The notes beneath the pieces were generated by a model. The model searched no databases. It worked only from the letters and a program-made list of their open reading frames with translations, and had not been told where the DNA came from. 64,000 nucleotides of DNA, from positions 1,056,455 to 1,120,454 of the forward strand of contig MU006089.1 of the NCBI GenBank assembly GCA_010093705.1, in the 5' to 3' direction. This document shows, in pieces, positions 23,766 to 35,891 of the stretch. The number at the start of each line of letters is the position of its first letter. The first letter of the stretch is position 1. Source of the DNA: Patellaria atrata CBS 101060. Taxonomy: Eukaryota; Ascomycota; Dothideomycetes; Patellariales; Patellariaceae. Both the position numbers and the translations under genes were made by a program.

Positions 23766-26700
23766 ACACCATCCCCCGTACATTATATACAGTACCAGGA
23801 CCAAAACCATCTCTCAGCAAGCACAAACGAACGGTATCCCGGGCATTGCCGTCCGATCTTCCGGTTTTCCATCGAGACTCATCGAGACTCATCTACCTCA
23901 AACTCCGTTCTCGGACGCCTGCGGGGTTTGTACGATCGCGCTCGTACACTTCGTACAGTATGTGAGATTACCGCATTGCGGGAACCCCGCTCCATCCTCC
24001 CGTACCCGGTCCATAGACGTGCGTGCATCCGTCGGCACATCGTAAAACTGTGGCGTCAATGCACCATGCGCGTTTCACTCGAAACGGAAAGGCATGAATA
24101 CAAGGCTGATGACGTCATATAACTAAAGGCTTTTACTTTATGTCGGAATTTGGGTGTTGCTGTATTGTGTGGTTGACGGTGTTAAGGGGGTTTCAGGTAG
24201 GGGCGAATGCTTTGGATGAGTAACCTGGAGGGACCGGCGAGAGGATTTTGGAAGAGGCTACGTCGGAGTGGTTTTGGCAAGGAAATACAGATGCGATTGT
24301 TGTGAGGGTGTTGTTTTGGGTGCGTTAAGTGACTACCCTGTACTGAACATCATGTGTGTCGAAAAATATATCCAATCGTCATAATTTGGGTCGTACCGTC
24401 CATATCCCTCCTCCGGTTAATTGATTCTCGCAAATTGTATGATTGATCCCCTGGTTCTATGGGACGATGTTGTACGGCACCGTAAATTTGAAATGTGTAC
24501 AGCTGTAGTGTACAAATGAAGTGAACGTACGGACAGTCGAAGTGAGCTTCTATTGTAGACACGATATTCCCCACCTCGCGCTTCCACCCGTACTATATAC
24601 GAACCCCGTTAATGGATGGCCGGGTAGTAGAGTAGAGTACTGCAACCTGCAGTCAATGGATCTAATATGTAGTAAGTGGTAGGCAAGGTAGCACATGGTA
24701 CACACGATACATACGCACCATGGGGGACAGGATCGCAGTATGCGAGTACCGAGTATCGAAATATCCTACCTACCCTCGCTCTGGGACTGTACGGTATGGT
24801 TCCGTTAGAAAGTTGCCGAGGTGCGCATGTTGCAGTGCACCTTATGTGCTCGTTTCCCCGAGTATGGCTGTAACATGCGCATAGCTTATGTGGGGTGTGG
24901 GAGTCAGGTTGTCGGTTTTGCGGCCTGGCTGTCTGTGGTGGTATGTGGGGGGTGGGGAAGATACGGATGGAGGGGTGTGTGGTAGGGATCTAAGATTCTC
25001 GTGGGTTGAATTCACGGGTTTACGGGCTGGAAGTGAGCTATGGTGAAGAATATTGGATAGGAGGTGAGAGGGTGTGTTGTGTAATCCCTTGGTTGTATGG
25101 TATCCTGTCAGTGGATTATTTTCGGAAGGGCGGTTTCTAGCAAAGGAGAGTGGGATGTTCATGATTGTGTTTTTAGATATGAGAAGTTATACGTTCGTGT
25201 TACGTGCGAAAGCGTATTGAATAAGAGGGGAATAACTGGGCTTGGTTGTATTTGCGAAGATGTGGGAGGTCTTCGAGGTATCGAATTCAACTTCGCTTTG
25301 AGGGTTTTGAAATAGTCATTGGTGCGAGAGTGAGCCGATAGAAGATGAAAGAAGTCGTTCGATAGCTTGTTCCGAAGAGTGTTTATGAATCTTCAGAAGA
25401 TTTCGAAAGCATCTGGGAACGTCGGTGATATGTGTTATGGGGGTTCGAAGGTGTATACAGACGCTCGCAGTGCAACTGTTGGGACAATACAACACAAAAC
25501 CGAGGATAGATCCTTATGATTTAGCACGGGAAGAGAGCATAAATACCTATTGTAGTTGTCTAGTTGACAAGGTCCACTCCTCTGTATCTCTCCGTATCTC
25601 GTAACTGCTTTGGTTCAGGTCTCAGTTTTCCTCTCGTTCTAACTTTGGCTAATTCACCTCTCCTCGAGAGAATGTTCAATGCTTCTGAATTCCCCTCATC
25701 CAAACTTACTATTCGCCAATGGAAGGTACTTTGAAGCCAACTCAGGCACTAGAACCTATCATTGATAGATCTGCTTACCCCTTTATCTCCTAACTTGGGT
25801 ATGAGTGGCAGTTCTTTTTGATTCCAATTTTGTATTTATTATTTCGCCTTGCAACAAAACTATGTTCTCCACGGGACCTGTAGAAAATACGGCGTAGCTT
25901 TGACCGTCGACCAAGAGTTATATCTGAGGGACTCCTATGTTTGAAGTAGAGTTTGGCAACCTGTGGGCTTTACGGGTGTCATTTAGAAGAGCTTTCTATC
26001 ATCGGTTGATTGAGAGTGTGGTTTATATGTCCGTAGGGAGACGGGAAGGATGAGATTCAGAAATATCGGTTTATCGACGGTTGCGATGAGACTGTAAATG
26101 ATTTAGTTGTATGAGTGATTTCCAATCTATAAAGTTCAGGAAGTAACCTTCGAATTGAACATAAGAGATTGGGAAATGATGGATAAAACCGAATACACAC
26201 CTGTCACGACAAGTGACCAGTAACTAAGTTCATGCAGACGTTCGAGAGACCGGAACTCCGATTTCCTTGAATTGTCTACTCGGTCCTAGCTCGAGGATAT
26301 GCTAGATGACTGGAGATATCCCAATGGTACTACTGAAAACTGACACTCTCTTTCTTAGGGTAGTCCTGGGCTATTAGATTCTACTCTTAGAAATAGTCTA
26401 GGAATCCACTGTAGATATCAAACTTGAGAGTATAACTACTTTACCGTTTTACAAGAGATGGGTCATGCAGATCCTGAAGAGGTATTCATATTTTACACTC
26501 GAGGGTGCATATTGCGTGTATAGTAAAGCCACAGTGACTGAGAAGGGCCAAACATGCCAGAATATGACAATGAATTCCTAAGAATCCATAACTGCTAGAT
26601 GCCGCCAACCATCGCGTGGTTACGTGCAATAGGAAAAAAAGTCAGAATCTCCTCATAATTGGATGGAGTGCACAGTTCTATTCGGAAAATCAGGGAAAGC

Positions 26701-29700
26701 ATGACGATAAGCCATTAGTGAAGGATGAACGAAAGGAAACGCGTTACATGGCAGAGACGTCAGGAGGAGATTCTCACCAGGAAAATGGCACGGATGTCAT
26801 AATTCAATCTAAGCCCATAAAACACCGCTTTTGCAACGTGGCACTATGGTAAATTCAACGGGTCGTAGCGCTCATAGAACCAGTTCGCGGGACAGGGCTG
26901 AAGGCCGAGTGCTGAACAAATACCGTTGCATGACAGGTAGGTTAATTTTCTCGTAGCCGATAGAAGGCGGCCGTTATACCACAGGACCAATATCTTCCGT
27001 GCCTGCTCGCCCTATAATATTCAAGGACAGATTCCCGCAAGAAGCTCCTCTTACATCGCAGAGTAGACAAAAAGTCCAATCAATAAATAGTCGTCCAGTC
27101 ACGCGAGAGAATATATCATCTCCACGAGCGGTTACAGAAGGAGATGAGGACTTCTCGGTGAAGTTTCCAAAAGTGTATATCTCCTCTGACAATGCCTCAA
27201 GCATATGGGCCGCTCAAAACGCCCAAGACGGGAACGTGGAGACTCCTGCATCAAATTCGACTTTTCGAGAGGAGGTCCACGGAGCATACTCAGAGTAGCG
27301 GCAAGAGAACAGAAAGAGTAATAAAGACCGAAGTAATTAGGAGTCATTGAGAGTAGGATTAAAGTCCTGAGAAGCCATAAGCTGCAAGGACATGAACCGA
27401 CATAGGTCGTTGATCTAGTGATAGACTCCATCCAATCATCCTCATAGGATTGGATTGTTTGGAATTGGAGGAAACGAACCAGTAAAAGGGCAAGAATTGC
27501 GTTCATAGTAGTTCTTATTGAGCTACCCCTGTTATTTGCAGTCCATTGGTCCTAAGAACAGCTCGGCACATATATGTAAGGTCCGGCATTATTATTCAGG
27601 CAAAAGGAAAGGGGAAAAGAATCAAAAGACTGGTGTGAGCTCGTGTTCCTTCTGGTAAGAGGAGTGGATTGAGTGCCACGTTAGTGCGGTCCTAGAAGCA
27701 AAAAGCATCTGTACGCTATTACTTTTCTCAAACTCTCAGAAGTCAAGTGCACACCGGTCTTGCTTCTTACAGTGCGGCTCTTCAGATTCTTCCGCAGATC
27801 ATCAGTCGAAGATAACCTGTGTTTAGCAACGAACTCATTCCTTCTGGGAAATGTCGGCTTGGTGCTGCAGGACCTAAGCTAGACTGATATTTCTCCCGAG
27901 AGTTCAGATGTAACTTACATCACGCGACTCGAGAGCAATGATATGTCGATGGGCTGATACTTTTTCGAATAACTCCTACTTCTGCGACTCCAATAGCTCA
28001 GGACTCGGTAGCGGTCAATCCGGCCGACCAGAGAGTAATGATCAGCAAAGCGTCGAGTTATTTTTAAATTCAATCTGAGATGTTACAGAGAATTACAACG
28101 GTTCTGGAGCGTCTGAGGCGACAGAAGTATTAGGAACCGACCGTCCCACTCCGCTTTAGGAAAATACGTGGGGAGAATCCCGCTGTACTTCCCGAACTAT
28201 AGTTCAATTGGGAGAGGTTTTGAGCCTTAAGCGGATTCGAGGTTGACTAGTTGTACGGTTGAATAAGTTGGATAAGTGTTCAAGGGAGGGGGTGACGTTC
28301 AAAGTCAATTGGAAACTTCGCCACAGCTTGGCTCCCGAAGTACCGGGTTTAAAGATCAGCACTGTTAAGCCATCATGGGATTTCGCCTTGTCGATCATCT
28401 TTGAAAAACTATTTTTGACCCAAAGATTTTCGGATTTCCTCTTCTTTTTGGCAACAACAAATGGCTAGGGGATGCATCTGGTCCAATATTCGGTAATTCC
28501 CTTGCTCTCCGTCAATTTCGCATTCGGAATCGCGTCGTCACTGCGCTTAGTTCTAGCTTTGTCAGAAACTCCAATTGTATTGTTGCGAAAATGCCATGAA
28601 CCGAAATTGGAGAAAAGCAGGATCAGGTACTCGGTAGGCATGAGAAAGTCTCATGTTTTTATTTTCTTTCTTTTTCCAATTGAGCTTCGAAAATTCTCCG
28701 GTTTTACATTATCATTTGCTACTTTTCAAGTCTCGGCAAGTCAATTTTGATGATAGATCTACTATCTGCCGTCCAATTGTCTTTGATTTATCCATGGTAT
28801 GCTGTGTTTTAGGAATTTTGAAGTCATGCAATGATGCAAGATCCGTCAATAACCTAATAATGTCTGGGACTAGTCGTGGCTAGTATTTTCCCTGGGAATC
28901 CACCTCAGGGATGCTGAGGCGTCAGATTCTGAGTAAAGGACCGGATCCTGCTGTGTGCACGTAAGTAGTCCTGGCTGGGTATAAGCCTGTGGCGTTAGCG
29001 AACTTATCGCTTGCGTTTCCGACCAGATTTTGTGCTTTTCCCAGTCCCCTACATCCGCATCCTGCATCATCATACACTCATACAATTATCACTCATCTCA
29101 ACAATATCGACCGATCGCAGGGGAGGAGCTGTGACCGTTCGGCCAGTTCCGTCTTCATTGCCTTCTTTCCTCCCAACTTACCAGGACGAGGGGTGCTGGA
29201 GGCTGGAAGCTCTCAGTTCTCCATCATGCCGGCCCAATAATGCTCAAGTTGGCTTTGTGGCATACTTACGTGCCGTAACTCTGCGGCCTACACAGATGCA
29301 GCAATGTCTTCGGCAGCTTCTCATTGGCCCTGAAGCTCCAGATTGCCCTGTCATACGTGCTTTAAGCATTTAGCGGAAGGCACTCCGCCCTGTCATCAAG
29401 AGCTCTAACCAATCACTCCGTTGATGTTCAGTATCACTTTTAAGTTATGGAGATCTTAAAGTACCTTTTGTGCCTTTCCCCTGCGCTAACCTGTCTCGAA
29501 AGGGTTGAAACTCTTGTAGGTATTACTTCATGACTGCTGGGCTAATGCAGAGTTTCTTGTCTCCAGACATACAGTTAGATTGAACCTCTCAATAGGTGAT
29601 CTCAGTCCCTGCATATCAATTTCTACGAATGATTCTCCAGATCATTTACTTCACTTTTGCAGGGAGCACGATTTCGAAGAAGAGCCGGTATATATTGATC

Positions 29701-30767
29701 CACGTGCTAACCCTACCCTGTTCATTCTCAACTTCAATCTGCCTAAGGAACCTAAGGAAGTTTCGAAGCGATAGGACTCGACGGTGCGTCCCTAACGTTA
29801 TCACGTAGACGTGGTAGGCTTTTTGATCGACAGAAAACTGGACAGGGTATGGTCGCGTCTCCGGCGGGAGTCTCGAACGGTCAACGGAGCACTCGCCACA
29901 GCACGAGCCCCTTAGGGTTCCAAAGCCTACTCTCAAACGGTTTTTAAGCTTGATATCGAATTTATTTTAAGAAAGACTCTCAAGAAGCTACGACATTATC
30001 GTTCTCTTTTTTTTTTTATCCCTATTGTTCGGCTGTCTGCATGCAACACTTTGACAATCACATTGCCACCTCCATACTTCTTTCCCCAATCCGCTACCTT
30101 CCGACCATTTCTCCTTGAGAACCCTGGCTGTGTTTGGACTACGGCTTCGGGCCGCCTCTATCTGTCTAACCAATCACTTAACCAAGCTCCTCTAAAGCAA
30201 GAGGCAACTGAGGCAGAGAATATTGTTCATCCCACTACGGATATTACACTTGGTAAGCTATCAGTTTTACCCCTTAAGCCTTAACAACGTCGTGAGCTGT
30301 AATATCCGCCTCTTTCGCTTCAGTCTGCTCGGCAGCCTAACTATTCCGATCAATTTCGCCATTCACCTATCACCTATCATCACTCAAAGAAGCGTTGGAA
30401 TTGTCCCTTTCCCCCATACACTACCCACGCACGTCTGATCACCATCGATCCGCTTCAAGCGACTGTTTCTCCGGGGTGTGGCATCCTTCCAAACGGGCGA
30501 TCCCTTCGTTTTAGGCGGTTACTATCCTAAGCTTCTTTTTGACTTCTAATTCTTCTATCCATCTATCACTCTGATTGGTGACCTCGAACAGTTTTCTCGA
30601 ATAACCTTCTTTTTAAATTCGGGTCTTAACCTTCCCGTCTTTGCCACAGGAGGGAGTCCCTACTCACCTTGATATAGAATTTCAAGGTACCATTTCATAA
30701 GTCTGATCAAGGGTATTGTCTTCTCCATGTTCTTATATCGAATCTTTGGCGTGTATCATGGACTAAC
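23766..30767. other. Gene-poor stretch of about 7 kb
   Basis: No gene, RNA gene or transposon that I can support. Open frames are all under about 125 codons, overlap on both strands and match no family pattern. Base composition looks ordinary rather than extremely AT-rich, so it does not resemble a strongly RIP-mutated repeat by eye. From about 29000 on, the + strand turns C/T-rich with short uninterrupted pyrimidine runs (for example around 30010 and 30540), consistent with a long, possibly spliced, leader of the YTH gene downstream. A short direct repeat, catcgagactcatcgagact, sits at about 23874. Confidence 0.5.
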
Positions 30768-33022
30768 ATGGCTTTCGTCTGGGTGCAGCAGTGGGTAGCG
30801 TTACCGGTAATAGTTGAAGAACAAATGGGGGATGCACCCAAAGATGTTGGCTTTCAGCCGGGTGAACCTCTTAAGCCCTCCCTCACACAGGACGAAAATT
30901 ATTCCATAATCAAGCCGGGGACACTCAACCCTCTGAGTCCACCATCCACCGAAGTTAGACCACCTGTTAACAACACACAATTCTACCCACAATACGGTTA
31001 CTCGACAAATCTCCAGGTCGGACCCGAAGCCTCACGGTTTCAAAGTCAATCAAGTCAAATGTCTTATAATCCTCCTTCGAGTCAAGACCAAGGCTCATCC
31101 TCATTCAACCTAGGCGCAATCTCTGGCGCTTTGCCCGACTACTCATCCACTTCTCAAAATCAGAACCTTCATTCACATCCTCAACAGCAATTTCAACGGA
31201 GCGTATCCGGTGCATCCACATCTGCACTTGCCTACCAGCTTGGACAGAATCTCCAGTACCAAAATCAAACCAATCCGAATTACACAAACCAACCTCAATT
31301 CAACCCGGGATATCTTCAAGGACAGTACGCTCCGAACTATGTCTCTGCACAGGGAAACCCAATGGTTCAACACGGACAGTATGCTTATAATCCAAATCAA
31401 ACAAGGTCCACTGTTCCTAGCCCCCTTCAACAGACGTTACCAGGGTTCCAACAGCAGAATCAACAGTACCTGCTCTATCCGTCACCGTACGGAGGACAGC
31501 CACAAGCATTGCATGGGATTGGAAACCCTCAAATAATGCAGCAAGGCCCATATGGTAGGCGATCAAGCTTTCATGGTATCATCTCTCCGCAAATGCATGA
31601 TCCTAGCGGTCTCAGTGCTGGCAGCGCATTTACTTCAGCAAACCGTATGGTTCCGGGTCTCGGAGTAGCTAGTGAAGGTATTTCAGGCGGGAATTTCATG
31701 AGTCCCGGTGGTATTCAAGGTCAGTGACCAGCCGTACGATAGACAGAATGCTACTCATTTAAATGACCCGTATTAACAAATGCGTAGTAATCAAAAGACA
31801 AAGCTCCGACACGACGCTAAATACAATGCCACGAGGACCACCTCGGAAACCCAAACAATCAGGGCATGCTCTCTGGGTTGGTAACTTGCCACCTGGGACC
31901 ACAGTTACAGACCTCAAGGATCACTTCTCTCGGGACGCTACCCGGCACATTGAGAGTCTGTTCCTAATTTCGAAGAGCAACTGTGCTTTTGTCAATTATC
32001 GGACAGAGGAGTCCTGCACAGCAGCTATGCATAGGTTCCATGACTCAAGGTTCAATGGTGTTCGGCTTGTTTGCCGTCTCCGGAGAAGTTCAGCTCCTTC
32101 ATCAGGAGTTCCTACTGGCCCTTCATCTATGGCAGGCCCACGAGCCCCCAGTACCTCGCCTCAACGTTCGCCCAAACTCCAAGACGGTGAAGAGCAGCCA
32201 GTCCAAAAGAGCGAAGAACCCGCTCTCGTTGACAGGGTCAAATCACCACCTGGAGCGAAGGTGCCTGAGAAATTTTTTGTGGTCAAGAGCTTAACGCTTC
32301 AAGACCTGGAATTGAGTGTAAGGAATGGCATTTGGGCAACACAATCACACAACGAGGATACTCTGAATAAAGCTTTCGAGGTAATGCTCTCTCATTAACT
32401 GAATCTTTCTATTGCTAACGGCTCTTAGTCCGCCGAAAATGTGTATCTCATCTTCTCAGCTAATAAATCTGGGGAATACTTTGGGTATGCGCGTATGGCA
32501 TCCGCAATTGGCGAAGACTCCTCCGAAGTGATCACTTCCATTCCACGGACAGACGTTGTGGATACCTTGGATGCTCCAAAATCCATACCAACTCCTGCCA
32601 CTGAGCATGCTCCTAAAGGTCGTATAATCGACGATTCTGCCCGTGGTACTATCTTTTGGGAAGCTGACCTGACCGACGACGAGAATGATATGGCTCAAGG
32701 AGGCGTAGATGGCAATCAGACTGGAGCAGAGACTGAGAATTCCTCAACTACACAAACATGGGGGAAGCCATTCAAAGTTCAATGGATATCAACGAACAGA
32801 CTTCCATTCTATCGCACAAGGGGTCTTAGGAATCCATGGAATGCGAACAGAGAAGTCAAGATCGCCAGAGACGGGACTGAGCTAGAGACTTCTGTGGGAA
32901 AGCGGCTCATACAAATGTTCTATCGACTTGGCCCGCCCAATGCAGCTGCTCCTCCAGGAATGCCTATGTTGCCGGTACAAGGGCCGGTTGTAGGCACTCA
33001 AGGGAACATGCGTCCTTACTGA
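30768..33022 (+). CDS. RRM and YTH domain RNA-binding protein (predicted m6A reader)
   Basis: Three exons, 30768-31719, 31788-32380 and 32429-33022, give about 712 residues. Residues 1-320 are rich in Gln, Asn, Ser, Tyr and Pro (many QNQ and NQP words) and look prion-like. An RRM follows: ALWVGNLPPGTTVTDLKDHF (RNP2) and CAFVNYRTEESC (RNP1). The C-terminal half is a YTH domain: KFFVVKSLTLQDLELSVRNGIWATQSHNE, VYLIFSANKSGEYFGYARM, FKVQWISTNRLPFYRTRGLRNPWNANREVKIARDGTEL, with the Trp and Leu/Trp positions that form the N6-methyladenosine cage. YTH proteins bind m6A RNA and control splicing or decay. The start is uncertain: sequence just before 30825 (actaac...gtgcag) resembles an intron end, so the ATG at 30825 (MGDAPKDVG) may be the true start after a leader intron. 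Confidence 0.9.
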
Positions 33023-34944
33023 GGGAAACGTTTTCCCCTGGTTGAAAACCTTTCACAACGGTTGCTCCAAGCGTATAGAAGCCGTCCTTCATGACCTACC
33101 TACTTTTCTTCATATATTTGCATGTGTAATACCCACAACTTCAGTATTTGTGGTTAACTTTTGGCCTGCCGGTCAGGATAGTAATTACTTTTGTATTACA
33201 TTCAACCACGACGAAGCAACGATTTTATGTACTTATGTAATGTACAGTACTGACGTACGACTGGGGAGATAAGAACGATGGTGGGTCTACTGTCTAGTGC
33301 ATCTTACATTCCCATCCATCCATCTCCTATCTTATTTCTTGTTCTCCTTATCTGTCATTGGCATTGTTGGAGTATTAGAGAATCGAATTTACCTTTTGAC
33401 TTAATCCTCAGTGTGGACTCACATAATCATCCTTCTTGAATTTGATAGATTTCAAAGAAAAGAAAGATCTACCAAGAAAGTCGTTATATCAGGCCACGTT
33501 TGCATGGCGTTTCCCGTTCCTTGTTTTGCGTCGAGTTGCTCAAGTGCATATTCGGGTTTCATTGGCGCAATGGTATATCCGTAGGGCGCCATATTAAACG
33601 TAACGGGGTCTTATTCTGCACAATCCCCTGCGTTCTGCATCGTGCCTTTGATAGCCCGTTGAGCGAGTCTGTTGGGGCCCGGAGTCAAGGACCTGGACGA
33701 ATTGGGGAGATCATGCCCCTGACACTTCCTCTCAACTAGCTGCTCGAGCTTACTGTACTTGTATCATCCCGCTCTCTCTTCATCATCATCAACACGTGTG
33801 TTAGATGTCATTCATGACACCGACTCCACGGACTGTTGGCGGTAAATCAAGTTATAGCCTGTACAAGTACCTAATCAGGACACATAGTCATCGGAGCTAA
33901 CGCCCCCGTGGCGTAGTCCCTTTCCAGATGTGGCACCGCTTCCACGATGTCGTGGGCGTCAGCACCTAGCATCTCACTTCACGAACGCCCAAGGGGCCTC
34001 TGTTTGCTTCCCTGGTACCCAAGTGTGCCTAACTACTCCAACGTTTATCTCGTGGGTGCGTGTCCCCGTCAGACTACGGAAGCGCGAAAAGAGCCCGCGG
34101 AAACGGTACTACGCGCTCCGCAGAATACTCATTATCGTGGGGGCGCAATGGAGCCAGAAGAAAAAAAAAAAAAAAAAGTGTGGTGTCACGGGGTGTTGTG
34201 TGCCCCCTAACCCCCCACCCCCCCCCCCCCCCCCCCCTTCCATTTCTTTCGGGGGAGCCGCTACGTCACACCCGACAACGGCGTCGCCGTAAATAAAAAT
34301 AGAAGCAATCCCCAAGGAATCCAAACCCCCGATCCCTCACCCACCTCGTCATCTCCCCAAAATAACTTACGTTTCCTCCCCCGTCGTTGCTCGAAGTCTC
34401 AAATTTGAACGATTCTCCGCCGATCCCGCCTTCTAGAACCATATTCCCGCTAGCTACATAAGGATGGGAGGGATCCCGCGCTTGGCGGTGTCCGCGTCGG
34501 TAGGTTTGCGGTTGTGGCTCGTGCGCGGGACGTCCTGGGGGGAGGGGGCTGGAACGAAGGATCGGCAGAACGCCACAGGGGAATTGCCGTTTTAGGGATT
34601 TAGGATCGGCGGGTGAAGACTGGCGAGGGTGGCTGTGCTGGTTGAATTGGGATCCGATAGGTGCGGTTTCGGGATGTTATATGGGGTTGTGTAAGGTACC
34701 GGGGCATGGAGTCTCGGTACGTTGCCGAGTTTCTCGATCTGTAATTGTGTTGATCTTGAGTGTTGAAAAACTATTTTGAGGCATTGACTATTTCTAGGAG
34801 TCCTTATACTATTGCTACAGTCTGAATGACTGGGTATCCTATGAACATGCCTCTTGAGATCGGATTACAATAGCATGTTTGGCCTCTCTCCAGTCCGTTG
34901 AGAATGCCGGAGGACAGAGTTACATTTTACGTAGATAGAACATC
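33023..34944. other. Intergenic with long homopolymer tracts
   Basis: Convergent gene ends with no gene between. At 34161-34177 there are 17 A and at 34218-34237 20 C, within a purine-to-pyrimidine switch. GC rises between about 34240 and 34640. Open frames across the tracts (DNA-translated poly-Lys or poly-Pro) are artefacts. Confidence 0.5.
34161..34237. repeat. Adjacent poly-A (17) and poly-C (20) tracts
   Basis: A17 at 34161-34177 is followed 40 bases later by C6-A-C20 ending at 34237. The complementary G20 could form a quadruplex. The tracts are also where sequencing length errors are most likely. Confidence 0.8.
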
Positions 34945-35671
34945 CTACTCCTTCTCTAGGTGGCGGAGCCTACGCTTCACCACATTTTGAAGCATTTGTG
35001 TTCGTGAGGCGTGCGCTCGTTCTAGCCGCTGAACGCAAGCTGCCATCTTCTGCTCAATAGCCTGCTTTCTCTGGAGCAATTGAATAAGGTGATCAAGTTG
35101 TGCTTTGTGGATCCTAACACTGATGGGATGTAGGTGTTAGTGATCTTCTTTGATGGATATGTTCGATGTTGATATCTATCTGGCACAAAGCCCATACGTG
35201 CAAAACTTACACACGCTTTCGGTGAGTGTCAAAGGTCGTCGTAATCTTTCCTTCCAGAGCATCAAACCGAGCAGCGTAGCTTTCTTCAAATTTCTTGCGT
35301 CGTTCTTGACGACGAGTTCGAGACTAGTTCAATGGATGTTAGGAATGAAAGGAATAGAAAGGCTCTATAGAGCAGGCGCGGTTCACGGAATGATAGATGA
35401 TGTAAATCAATCCGCCTGAAAAGGAAAATTGGAAGACGAATGAAATAACGAGGTGACTGTATTTTATGCTCGTATGTTCGCAACGTACAGATTGTAGAAC
35501 CCGCTTGAGCATCTCCCCGACGTCTACAGCATCCAGCTCTTGCGAGTCAGGTTGAACTCCATCTTCTTCCGCCTCATCAACCGGGCTAGAGACATTATTC
35601 CCGCCTTGATGTTTGAAATTGTGCGGGTCGTCACCAATAGCTAATGTCTTTACTTTTGCTGGACGCGCCAT
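34945..35671 (-). CDS. Small coiled-coil protein of unknown function
   Basis: Three minus-strand exons, 35671-35489, 35323-35211 and 35113-34945, join in frame to 154 residues (MARPAKVKTLAIGDDPHNF...RRLRHLEKE). Residues 1-50 are acidic and probably disordered; from about residue 50 (VGEMLKRVLQSSRTRRQERRKKFEESYAARF) to the end the chain is charged, heptad-like and predicted to be a long helix. No membrane segment or enzyme motif. The layout (acidic N-terminus, then one long basic helix) faintly recalls the Cor1/SYCP3-type chromosome-axis proteins, but I cannot support that call. It is head to head with PXR1, 220 bases between starts. Splice sites are canonical (gtacgt, gtaagt donors), so a real gene is likely. 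Confidence 0.65.
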
Positions 35672-35891
35672 CGCTGTACAGTATAGTCAATGACGAGGTC
35701 GAAGTTACACCTTCAATACTTTCTCTTGATTCTACTCTTCTTGTGAGAACGTCGAGGACTCAAGTTTATCAGCAATAAAGTTAACAATTTTGCCGAACAT
35801 ATTCCGAGAGCGCCAAGATTTCTTATGCACGACGACACGAAAAATCGCAAAACGAAGTTCGGCCGCTCCGCTCTAATACTACGATAACACC
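35672..35891. promoter_or_regulatory. Short divergent promoter of coiled-coil gene and PXR1
   Basis: Only 220 bases separate the two start codons, so the genes must share promoter space and are likely co-expressed. No TATA box is evident. Confidence 0.5.

Noticed and set aside
29800-29950. tRNA B-box-like word on the minus strand (gttcgagactcc)
   Set aside because: It has one base too many for a T-loop, and no A box precedes it at a usable distance.
23766-30767. Search of the gene-poor stretch for reverse transcriptase, integrase, transposase or capsid-type motifs and end repeats
   Set aside because: No such motif or long terminal repeat was recognisable by eye, so no element is called; a database search could still find one.
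33930-34324. Open frames of 70-120 codons spanning the poly-A and poly-C tracts
   Set aside because: Their length comes only from homopolymers (poly-Lys and poly-Pro); no conserved sequence outside them.
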